Positions 1 through 5,275 of a stretch of 5,349 nt of DNA are shown here, one piece after another; the first letter of the stretch is position 1; every line of letters begins with the position of its first letter. Both the position numbers and the translations under genes were made by a program. The DNA is from Nostoc cf. edaphicum LEGE 07299 (GTDB lineage: Bacteria > Cyanobacteriota > Cyanobacteriia > Cyanobacteriales > Nostocaceae): positions 1 to 5,349 of the forward strand of contig NZ_JADEXF010000316.1 of NCBI RefSeq assembly GCF_015207245.1, read 5' to 3'. The notes below the pieces were generated by a model, which saw only the letters and a program-made list of their open reading frames with translations, ran no database searches and was not told where the DNA came from.

Positions 1-1
1 T

Positions 2-178
2 GGCAGAAGTTTATCTACCTTTAACAATTGATTCAGCCCCAAATCTTATTAATTAACATAGTATTCATATTTACTCATCACATACTAGTATTTTCACTGC
101 CTAGTATGATAAGATTATACGAGTTAGTACGCAAACATAATTTTTTGGAAGATTGAAAATCAATCCTTCACTTCTGCC
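2..178. repeat. AT-rich non-coding segment bounded by a 9-bp inverted repeat
   Basis: The leftmost 306 bases contain no credible gene on either strand. Within them GGCAGAAGT (2-10) is matched exactly in inverted orientation by ACTTCTGCC (170-178). The match does not extend beyond 9 bp, and the left flank is too short to test for a target-site duplication. It could be the ends of a small non-autonomous element or simply chance. Confidence 0.2.
81..108. repeat. 8-bp inverted repeat, 12-nt spacer
   Basis: CATACTAG (81-88) and CTAGTATG (101-108) are perfect inverted copies around a 12-nt AT-rich spacer. No T-run follows directly, so this is a weak candidate for a terminator of an upstream gene outside the window. 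An operator-like site is equally possible. A shorter inverted repeat, GATTG-AAAAT-CAATC, lies at 151-165. Confidence 0.35.
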
Positions 179-179
179 C

Positions 180-185
180 TATAAT
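180..185 (+). promoter_or_regulatory. possible -10 element for the haem-protein gene
   Basis: TATAAT on the plus strand, about 120 bases upstream of the 307 start. No good -35 match is seen at 16-18 nt spacing (TTGAAA at 153-158 is 21 nt away) and there is no TGn extension. Candidate only; the AT-rich surroundings make chance matches likely. Confidence 0.22.
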
Positions 186-296
186 CTCTGCATCGCTTTG
201 GTAAAGGTTCCGTCCGTGATGCGGAGTTACTAATATCGTTTCTTTGTGAAGTTGTATATATTTACGCCTACCTAATGTTGTTCTTTTAAGTCATTT

Positions 297-302
297 AGGA
301 GG
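297..302 (+). promoter_or_regulatory. strong Shine-Dalgarno sequence (AGGAGG)
   Basis: A perfect AGGAGG lies 4 nt upstream of the ATG at 307. It is the main argument for the long form of the haem protein. The alternative internal ATG at 385 has only a weak AAGGAA further upstream (about 369-375). Confidence 0.6.
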
Positions 303-306
303 CTAC

Positions 307-897
307 ATGAGGGTGTTGTTATATGTATCTTCACATAGGGTTGATATAAGTCAGGAGCAATATAAAACCAAAGGAATTAAGAGAATGCGTCTGAAAAAGC
401 TAGTCAGCTATGGAATTTTTGTGGTGTTGCTTGTCATCGGGTTCAGTTTCACGTCAATTGCCCGTGGTTATGATTATCCACCTCCACCTCAGAAGGTTGC
501 GATCGCTCAACAGACGAGCGATCTCATGTTCAACACCTTGTTCGCTGCACTGACGCAGGAGTTCGATGAGACGACCGTGGATAACGTGGAGCAGGGTAAG
601 GACTCCATCTCGCTGATATTTAACGATCGGAACAAGGATATGCGGTTAGTCGGCACTGTTGGCCCGCTTCGGGAAAACGATCGCCCCAGCGACAACTTTG
701 AGCGTCAGGCAAACGCGCTGGCAATGGCGGGACAGGCATACGCGTCCGTCCAGCGCGTGAACAATAAATGGTACTATCGACGCTCAATCCCCCTCAGCAA
801 CTTTAGGGCGGAGTGTGCGCTTTGCCATATCAATTTCAAGCCCGGCCCCACACCAGACCAAGTAGGCGCGCTCATGCTCAGAGTGCCAATCAAGTAG
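307..897 (+). CDS. Tll0287-like (DUF3365-type) haem-c-binding protein with N-terminal signal/anchor
   Basis: This 196-residue protein has a hydrophobic signal or membrane-anchor segment at about residues 34-50, preceded by a lysine/arginine-rich stretch. A proline run (YDYPPPP, 55-61) follows, then a soluble domain ending in a single CXXCH haem-c site (C170, C173, H174) near the C-terminus. Layout, size and the conserved-looking KWYYRRSIPL segment before the haem motif fit the cyanobacterial Tll0287/DUF3365 family, small exported proteins with a PAS-like fold and proposed redox or sensory roles. Family assignment is by recognition, not search. The start is uncertain: AGGAGG favours 307, but starting at residue 27 (ATG at 385) gives a textbook signal peptide (MRLKKLVSYG...). 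The body (481-840) is about 54% GC by hand count, clearly richer than its neighbours, which hints at transfer or different codon selection. Two consecutive TAG stops end it. Export to the thylakoid lumen or periplasm is inferred, since haem c is attached there. Confidence 0.75.
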   Translation: MRVLLYVSSHRVDISQEQYKTKGIKRMRLKKLVSYGIFVVLLVIGFSFTSIARGYDYPPPPQKVAIAQQTSDLMFNTLFAALTQEFDETTVDNVEQGKDSISLIFNDRNKDMRLVGTVGPLRENDRPSDNFERQANALAMAGQAYASVQRVNNKWYYRRSIPLSNFRAECALCHINFKPGPTPDQVGALMLRVPIK

Positions 898-937
898 TAG
901 GGGACTTCCAAAAAATAAAATAATTATTGTAAAAAGT

Positions 938-972
938 AGGAGTCAGCGCTGCCATCGGCAGCACTGACTCCT
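938..972. terminator. strong bidirectional hairpin terminator between convergent genes
   Basis: AGGAGTCAG-C-GCTGCC pairs with GGCAGC-A-CTGACTCCT: nine pairs, one C/A mismatch, six pairs and a three-base loop. On the plus strand it is followed by a T-rich run (TTATTTTG). On the minus strand the hairpin is followed by ACTTTTTAC and more T-rich sequence. It can therefore stop transcription from both the haem-protein gene and the convergent small gene at 1011-1232. Confidence 0.85.
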
Positions 973-1010
973 TATTTTGTAGTAAATTCAACTATGTCAG
1001 GTTGGAGTTT

Positions 1011-1232
1011 TTAGTCAATCGAAATCTGCTGAGGACCAGTGGCTTTGCCGTTATGTGCATCCGTTGTGGTGCTGCTGGTATAACTATTTGAGCGGAGCTG
1101 TTTATCTAGCCAGCTTTTAACTGGATCGTCTGCAAGATTGAGTCGAAGCACACCAGAGAAAAACCCACCTACAAATGAGACTGGATGCTGAGTAAATTCT
1201 CTGAATATAGGTGACAATTCATTAATGAACAT
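1011..1232 (-). CDS. small conserved hypothetical protein (possibly UPF0426-like)
   Basis: A 73-residue protein of unknown function. Residues about 4-45 look structured and conserved in style: an amphipathic start (LSPIFREFTQHPVSF), a glycine-rich hydrophobic patch (VGGFFSGVLRLNL) and an acidic/lysine segment (ADDPVKSWLDKQL). The last 25 residues are polar, Ser/Thr-rich and probably disordered. The P-V-x-F-x-G-G-x-F-x-G-x-L-R-L-x-L-x-x-D-P pattern resembles what I recall of UPF0426 proteins of cyanobacteria and plant chloroplasts; this is memory, not a search. The hydrophobic stretch is too short and polar for a confident membrane helix. A good ribosome site (AGGAG, complement of 1240-1244) sits 7 nt before the ATG, supporting translation. 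The gene is monocistronic, converging on the haem-protein gene across a shared terminator. Confidence 0.72.
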   Translation of the reverse strand: MFINELSPIFREFTQHPVSFVGGFFSGVLRLNLADDPVKSWLDKQLRSNSYTSSTTTDAHNGKATGPQQISID

Positions 1233-1239
1233 AAAAAGA

Positions 1240-1244
1240 CTCCT
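1240..1244 (-). promoter_or_regulatory. Shine-Dalgarno of the small conserved protein
   Basis: AGGAG on the minus strand, 7 nt upstream of the ATG at 1232. It supports this start and indicates that the 73-codon frame is truly translated. Confidence 0.7.
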
Positions 1245-1249
1245 GGCAC

Positions 1250-1297
1250 TGCCGTAAAAAATTATTACTTCTTAATTGATCGTAACGTGTTACGGCA
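1250..1297. repeat. nested, mutually exclusive inverted repeats in the leader of the small gene
   Basis: TGCCGTAA (1250-1257) pairs with TTACGGCA (1290-1297) across 32 nt. The right arm also forms part of a compact palindrome CGTAAC-GT-GTTACG (1281-1294). Both use the GTTACG bases, so only one can form at a time. They lie directly upstream of the ribosome site of the minus-strand gene at 1232, where they could be an operator pair or alternative leader hairpins. No T-run terminator follows. Confidence 0.4.
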
Positions 1298-1321
1298 TTG
1301 GGTATGGGGCATTGGGTATTG
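1294..1321. repeat. short tandem repeat GGCATTGGGTAT (two copies, period 14)
   Basis: Two exact copies of the 12-mer (1294-1305 and 1308-1319) are separated by GG. GCATTGGGTATTGGG-type repeats are common in intergenic regions of filamentous cyanobacteria and are one of the clues to the host. Confidence 0.7.
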
Positions 1322-1347
1322 ATTATTCTCCTCTCCTTTACAGTCTC

Positions 1348-1369
1348 TAGCCCCTAGTCCCCAATCCCT
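1348..1369. repeat. degenerate CCCCTAGTCCCCAATCCC-type intergenic repeat
   Basis: A C-rich imperfect repeat (TAGCCCC, TAGTCCCC, AATCCC) of the kind seen in clusters between Nostoc/Anabaena genes. It lies just downstream of the nrdJ stop codon, next to the GGCATTGGGTAT repeats. No GC-rich hairpin with a T-run that would terminate nrdJ is visible in 1233-1381. Confidence 0.5.
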
Positions 1370-1381
1370 CGTCATTTCGCC

Positions 1382-2455
1382 TTATGAGCTTGGTTGCTGA
1401 TCGGGAAACATACATTTATCAGAATCACAACCACTAGGGCCAGCCTCTGTCATTTCGCCTAAATCGTAGCGGCTTAGTACTGCACAGAAATCATCTGTTT
1501 TGCGTCGCGCTTTCACCTCTTGAGTTAAGCGATCGTAGGTTGATTTATTAATTGGTTCAAATGGCAAACGTGGGAATGATTGCAAATCGTCAAAACGCGC
1601 TAAAAGAGCAGCTGAAATATATCCCTCATCATTCTGAATGGTTTCGTAAATGCGCTGTCCCAAAAGCTCAATTTCATCAGAGCGAAGTTCCAAAGTAGCT
1701 GATGTGTTGTGAGTCACGTACCAACGTTGAACCTGGAGGACAAAATCAAATTGGGCTAAAACTGAAAACTTAGAAACATCAATTTCATCAGCCCCTGGTA
1801 AATCAGCCCAAGTTACAGAAACAGGGATTTCCACTAGCCATTCACTCACCCGTGGATCGAAGGGATCGTTAAGCAAATTACCTTGTTCATCTTTGTCTGA
1901 TTGGGAGGGAATGACATTGTAACCATAATCAATACAAGCTAAGGCTACTGGGTCATTTTTACCGAAGGTGATGCGACGAATAAATCTTTGCGCTTTGGGG
2001 GGATGCCACCCCGAACTAGCATTAGTTAATAAAGCTTTAGTACCACTCGGTTGCACTGTAGTACAACGATTTGGGCGCTTGAGATTGTGGCGATCGCAAT
2101 AATCCCAAACTACACGATGTACAATATCTCTCCAAGAACTTAGATATTTTTCTTCCTCACGCTTGAAAGCTAATCCTTGTGCAGTAGCGGGTCTTCCTGC
2201 TTCCCACCAACGCAGCCAATCAACACCAAAAGCATGGACAAAGAAATCAAATAAACCTGTAAAAGAAACTCCCACAATCGGGTCTAATTCACGGCTGTAT
2301 TGATAGCGTGGTTCTAGGAATTTGTGATTCAAAAGTGCTGCTACAGATAACGCCCCAGCAGTGAAAGCTTCTTCTTGTTCTTTGTAGTTACGTGGGTCGA
2401 TTTGATTAAGGTGAACCTCTGACAAATTGCAGTGGAAGTTGCTACCGATGATTTC
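1382..2455 (-). CDS. nrdJ: adenosylcobalamin-dependent ribonucleotide reductase (class II), 3' exon
   Basis: This is the C-terminal 357 residues (410-766 of the spliced protein). The exon begins GAA ATC ATC, encoding EIIGSNFHCNLSEVHLNQ. It supplies the catalytic Glu410 of the NPCGE motif, the redox-active Cys418, the PSGT substrate-phosphate motif (about 545-548) and the C-terminal shuttle pair C752/C757 (CDSDKC), which passes electrons from thioredoxin to the active site. There is no start codon or ribosome site at the exon boundary. The first possible start inside it, a TTG at 2425, would lose E410 and C418, so an independent enzyme from this segment would be inactive. It is best read as continuous with the 5' exon after intron removal. 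Total length (766) is close to the monomeric Lactobacillus enzyme (739). A 12-bp copy of its 3' coding sequence (1449-1460) recurs at 1371-1382, overlapping the last base of the stop codon. Confidence 0.92.
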   Translation of the reverse strand, partial: EIIGSNFHCNLSEVHLNQIDPRNYKEQEEAFTAGALSVAALLNHKFLEPRYQYSRELDPIVGVSFTGLFDFFVHAFGVDWLRWWEAGRPATAQGLAFKREEEKYLSSWRDIVHRVVWDYCDRHNLKRPNRCTTVQPSGTKALLTNASSGWHPPKAQRFIRRITFGKNDPVALACIDYGYNVIPSQSDKDEQGNLLNDPFDPRVSEWLVEIPVSVTWADLPGADEIDVSKFSVLAQFDFVLQVQRWYVTHNTSATLELRSDEIELLGQRIYETIQNDEGYISAALLARFDDLQSFPRLPFEPINKSTYDRLTQEVKARRKTDDFCAVLSRYDLGEMTEAGPSGCDSDKCMFPDQQPSS

Positions 2456-2743
2456 CAGATTTGTTACCCTAGAGGCTTTTTATCCCCTAGTTCTACTGCT
2501 TGATTATTTGCAGTAGCTCCGCGTACCTTTTGCAGATGTGACTTCAGATAATAAAACTGTTTTTCACATCCGCCCCCACACTCTTGGAGAGATTATATTC
2601 TAGACACCAATTTCAGATGTAATCTAGTTTCACTCTCTACGCTGTACGGTGTCAAAGACTTTTTAATTCCTTTGATTACCACGGGATTAGCGTCTCAGCT
2701 TTCCCCGTTTTTGCGAGGTTTTTAACGTGAGGCAAAATCAATT
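2456..2743 (-). ncRNA. compact ORF-less group I intron in nrdJ (288 nt)
   Basis: A 288-nt insertion interrupts nrdJ between Gly409 and Glu410. Exon 1 ends in U and the intron ends in G, as group I introns do. Intron base n is window position 2744-n. P1: exon CGUGUGGU (2751-2744) pairs with intron 11-18 GCCUCACG, with U.G at the splice site and one U/U mismatch. P10: intron 5-10 GAUUUU pairs with the first six bases of exon 2, GAAAUC. P4: 36-40/59-63. P5: 44-46/53-55. P6: 64-66/94-96 and 69-74/87-92. P7 (likely): GAGAG 107-111/CUCUC 153-157. P8: 117-121/140-144, followed by an A-rich J8/7. P9-type hairpins: 171-180/203-212, 228-234/245-251, 254-260/269-275. P3 could not be assigned confidently. 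There is no homing-endonuclease frame. Subgroup is undetermined, though size resembles cyanobacterial tRNA-Leu introns. Self-splicing is inferred. Confidence 0.9.
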
Positions 2744-2751
2744 ACCACACG
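2726..2751 (-). promoter_or_regulatory. 5' splice site with internal guide (P1/P10 element)
   Basis: The exon-1 end CGUGUGGU (2751-2744) folds onto GCCUCACG (2733-2726) across a 10-nt loop. The last six loop bases, GAUUUU (2739-2734), can pair with GAAAUC at the start of exon 2 (2455-2450) for exon ligation. The in-frame stop UGA of unspliced message (2740-2738) lies inside this loop. Confidence 0.88.
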
Positions 2752-3970
2752 GATTTAGCCCATAGCGAGCTAAACGATGTTCTAACTCATTAGCATCAAG
2801 ATTTGAATAACGTTCTTTTAACCACTGTTTTGCTGTTCCTTGTTCATAAGCTTGTAAAAACTCAACTTTCAAAGCTTGTGTTGGCAGCAAATCTATGTTT
2901 GATCGCGCTACGGCTTCACCAGCCCATTGAATCGCTCCCTCGCCACTATAATATTGTTTGCGGACAGCACCAACACATTCTTCTAAGGTGGGCTTGCGGT
3001 GAAAAACTCTGGTATGATTTGCCATCCTGAGTGCATCACGCTCTGGATCGATTCGCCAGTTGCCATTTTCATCTTGCTGCCATAAGTTATCTTTGGCGGT
3101 AGCTCCTTGTTCATCGTCAGCAAGAAACTGACGCATCCCCGCGCTTCTTCGGATGTTGCCGGCAACAATTGTTACAGCTGCTTGATCGATTAACAGACAG
3201 CATTCAACCGAATTTAATTGTCTTCCCACAGCTTTGCTCAGGATGGAAGCACAACGCTGATAAAGTCCGGGCAATTTCACCGGATTAGCAACTCCTCCAA
3301 AGCCGTTGAGAGTTTCTCCTGCTTTTCGGACATCGCTGATATCAACTAATACTTCAACGTCTGCTGAAAATTGTTCATCAGTAGAGAGTTCTAATAAGGC
3401 TTGATATGATTCAACCCAACCTTCACGGCTATCTCCAACGTGAATAGTGACGTTATTGCCTTCTATATGAGTTTCAGTATATTCACGTCGCTGTTGGACA
3501 GGAGTGCTGCCAATTTCACCTTTTACAGTGACATTCAGTTGATTACGAATCGCAGGCAACTGGTTAATAAATTGTGGTTCTATGACGGCTCCAGTACCAC
3601 AGCCCATCATTGCTAGATCCATCATTAAGCCGAAGGCACTCCAGTTTTCGAGATTAGTAGAAGTGCAATTATAAGCCCCGGAAAAGTTCTTTGGTTTGGT
3701 TATCCAATTTGTACCACCAACCCATAGCCAGCGCCCACTAGGCATAGCTTTCAAGTTGCGCTGCATCTTATCCAGCGTGGCAGTTTCTTCTTGAGTTAGC
3801 TTTCCCAATTCGACTAAGCCGAGTAGAGTGCGATCGCATACCTCATCCCATGTTTCCCTTAGTCCGGCCTTTGTACGGCGGCTATAGGTTCTAAAAAATA
3901 CGGGATTAGCAGCCGGTGCAGTTTCTGGAAACCTTGCACTCTGGCGTGTTCTTTCGAGATTCTGAACCAT
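2744..3970 (-). CDS. nrdJ: adenosylcobalamin-dependent ribonucleotide reductase (class II), 5' exon
   Basis: This is the N-terminal 409 residues of the B12-dependent reductase, which converts ribonucleotides (triphosphates in the monomeric family) to deoxyribonucleotides in the cytoplasm. It has the MPSGRWLWVGGT segment (76-87), the NCTST motif with redox Cys102 (equivalent to C119 of the Lactobacillus enzyme), a glycine-rich GCGTG (123-127), the GNIRRSAG motif (271-278) and the radical motif N406-P-C408-G at its very end. C408 is the residue that becomes the thiyl radical. No N-terminal ATP-cone is seen. Without splicing, translation adds one Asn and stops at UGA (2740-2738), giving a 410-residue protein lacking the catalytic Glu. 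The ATG at 3970 fits the family; upstream there is no clear ribosome site. It is divergent from tilS. No cobalamin-riboswitch B12 box was recognised upstream. Confidence 0.95.
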
Positions 3971-4107
3971 ATATTAAGTGTCTTGCGTTCTTCTTGCGTG
4001 CGGACAGATTATGACTATACGCCAAGTAGTTTGAGTATTAAAGATTGTCAAATTGTCCACTTTACGCTAGCTCTACCCGGCACTAATTACAACAGAAATT
4101 TATGAGG

Positions 4108-4113
4108 TATAAT
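4108..4113 (+). promoter_or_regulatory. possible -10 element of tilS
   Basis: TATAAT on the plus strand, about 150 nt upstream of the tilS ATG. No recognisable -35 box lies 16-18 nt upstream. It is the best -10 match in the region, but remains a candidate only. Confidence 0.28.
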
Positions 4114-4161
4114 GTCCATCACCCTTGCTAGGGGATAGATACTCGGTTTTAATTAGCACTA

Positions 4162-4175
4162 TTACTTTTAAGTAA
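4162..4175. repeat. 14-bp palindrome upstream of tilS
   Basis: TTACTT (4162-4167) and AAGTAA (4170-4175) are inverted copies around TT. The spacing suits a dimeric regulator, or a small hairpin in the tilS leader if transcription starts near 4120. The sequence is AT-rich, so chance is a real alternative. Confidence 0.28.
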
Positions 4176-4265
4176 ATTATCTCTATCGCCTCATCTTCAA
4201 GCTGATTATAACTACTCAGCACTTGCTCAACGCTCCGCTACCGCTAACAGTACTAAAAAAATAAA

Positions 4266-5258
4266 ATGGTATGGACTCGTCTACACGCAAAAATCCATCG
4301 CACAATCCGATCGCGCCACTTATTTGAGCGCAATCAACGGCTATTAGTCGCTGTCTCTGGGGGGCAAGATTCTCTGTGTTTAATAAAATTACTTTTAGAT
4401 TTACAATCCAAATGGGGATGGGATTTAGGTATCGCTCACTGCGATCATCGCTGGCGTTCTGACTCCAAGGCTAATGCTAAACACGTCGAAAATTTAGCGA
4501 AAACTTGGGGTATATTCTTTTATTTAGAAACCGCGAACAAACCGATAAATAGTGAAGCTGCTGCACGCGATTGGCGCTATCAAGCTTTAAGCGCGATCGC
4601 TCAGGTAAATAATTATCAATATATAGTGACAGGACACACCGCCAGCGATCGCGCCGAAACTCTCCTCTACAATTTAATTCGCGGTACTGGTGCTGATGGT
4701 TTGCAAGCCCTAACTTGGCAACGCCCTCTAACTACAGGTATTGTGTTAGTACGTCCACTTTTAGAAATTACTCGGATACAAACAGAGCAATTTTGTCAAG
4801 AATTTAAATTACCAATTTGGGAAGATTCCACCAATCAAGATTTGCAATATGCCCGCAACCGCATTCGCCAAGAATTGTTACCATATTTGCGAGATAATTT
4901 CAACCCCCAAGTAGAATCAGCCTTAGCCCAAACAGCAGAACTTTTACAAGCGGAAGTGGAATATTTGGAAAAAGCTGCCCAGCAGTTGCGGGGTGCGGCA
5001 CTGGGCGTGAGACATGAAGAAGATTCTCTTACTGTTCTTCCCTTACGGTTAAATCGTCGGGTATTACAGAAAGCACCACTGGCGTTGCAACGTCGCGTGA
5101 TGCGTCAGGTATTGCAGCAAATACTGACTGATGCGCCCAGTTTTGAACACATTGAAAAATTAACGGCTTTAATTATAGCGCCCAACCGATCGCAAACCGA
5201 TCCATTTCCTGGCGGTGCGATCGCTCAAGTAGAAGGCGATTGGATTTGTTTTAAATAG
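4266..5258 (+). CDS. tilS: tRNA(Ile)-lysidine synthase
   Basis: TilS uses ATP to attach lysine to C34 of the CAU-anticodon tRNA-Ile, changing its codon from AUG to AUA and its identity from Met to Ile. The 330-residue protein shows the PP-loop ATPase motif SGGQDS (31-36), the second family block HCDHRWRSDS (58-67), the EAAARDWRY segment (97-105), GHTASDRAETLLYNLIRGTG (123-142), RPLL (163-166) and the EDSTN...RNRIR block (186-201) expected of TilS. The remaining 130 residues are helical in character and correspond to the linker and short C-terminal part; the length fits the shorter cyanobacterial form rather than the longer E. coli protein. The ATG at 4266 is the first available, with an in-frame TAA at 4254-4256, but there is no Shine-Dalgarno, only an A-rich leader. 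It carries three of the six HIP1 octamers. Intact and presumably essential. Confidence 0.96.
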   Translation: MVWTRLHAKIHRTIRSRHLFERNQRLLVAVSGGQDSLCLIKLLLDLQSKWGWDLGIAHCDHRWRSDSKANAKHVENLAKTWGIFFYLETANKPINSEAAARDWRYQALSAIAQVNNYQYIVTGHTASDRAETLLYNLIRGTGADGLQALTWQRPLTTGIVLVRPLLEITRIQTEQFCQEFKLPIWEDSTNQDLQYARNRIRQELLPYLRDNFNPQVESALAQTAELLQAEVEYLEKAAQQLRGAALGVRHEEDSLTVLPLRLNRRVLQKAPLALQRRVMRQVLQQILTDAPSFEHIEKLTALIIAPNRSQTDPFPGGAIAQVEGDWICFK

Positions 5259-5275
5259 TTATTTAAAGTCTTTTT
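5250..5275 (+). terminator. weak AT-only hairpin overlapping the tilS stop codon
   Basis: TTTAAATA (5250-5257) and TATTTAAA (5260-5267) form a perfect 8-bp stem with a 2-nt spacer, followed by a run of T (5271-5275). With no G-C pairs and part of the stem inside the last codons, termination efficiency is doubtful. The remaining bases to 5349 hold no gene I can support. Confidence 0.35.

Larger units (their letters stand above)
3971..4265. promoter_or_regulatory. divergent intergenic region between nrdJ and tilS
   Basis: This region of 295 bases, non-coding on both strands, must hold the promoters of both genes. On the minus strand an exact TTGACA (4051-4046) is present, but the nearest TATAGT (4019-4014) is 26 nt away, too far for a standard pair. 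A palindrome TTACTT-TT-AAGTAA (4162-4175) lies between the candidate plus-strand -10 and tilS. No T-box, B12 box or tRNA was recognised. Confidence 0.45.

Noticed and set aside
507..695. Minus-strand open frame of 62 codons within the haem-protein gene.
   Set aside because: Antisense shadow of a convincing coding region; no ribosome site or recognisable domain.
1382..2425. A separate gene starting at TTG 2425, giving two independent reductase subunits.
   Set aside because: The coding sense continues 10 more codons upstream to 2455 with conserved residues (EIIGSNFHCN), there is no ribosome site, and the two parts join perfectly at group I splice sites.
2456..2743. Intein, frameshift or IS remnant as the cause of the nrdJ interruption.
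   Set aside because: The insertion has several stops in the reading frame, so it is not an intein. It is 288 nt with no transposase frame or terminal repeats. P1/P10 pairing and core helices fit a group I intron. Group II is excluded by the absence of GUGYG at the 5' end and by the terminal G.
2803..3168. Open frames of 75 codons (+, 2803-3030) and 61 codons (-, 2983-3168) inside nrdJ.
   Set aside because: Both overlap conserved reductase coding sequence in other frames and show no recognisable features.
3955..3976. NrdR-box-like ACACTTAATATATGG over the nrdJ start.
   Set aside because: Only one half resembles the consensus, there is no second box, and it overlaps the start codon.
4127..4136. 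CTAGGGGATA upstream of tilS also occurs in the last hairpin of the intron.
   Set aside because: A 10-base match with no surrounding similarity is most likely chance.
3971..4265. Cobalamin riboswitch upstream of the B12-dependent reductase.
   Set aside because: I could not find a B12-box-like GCCACTG on the nrdJ strand or the expected set of helices in these 295 bases.
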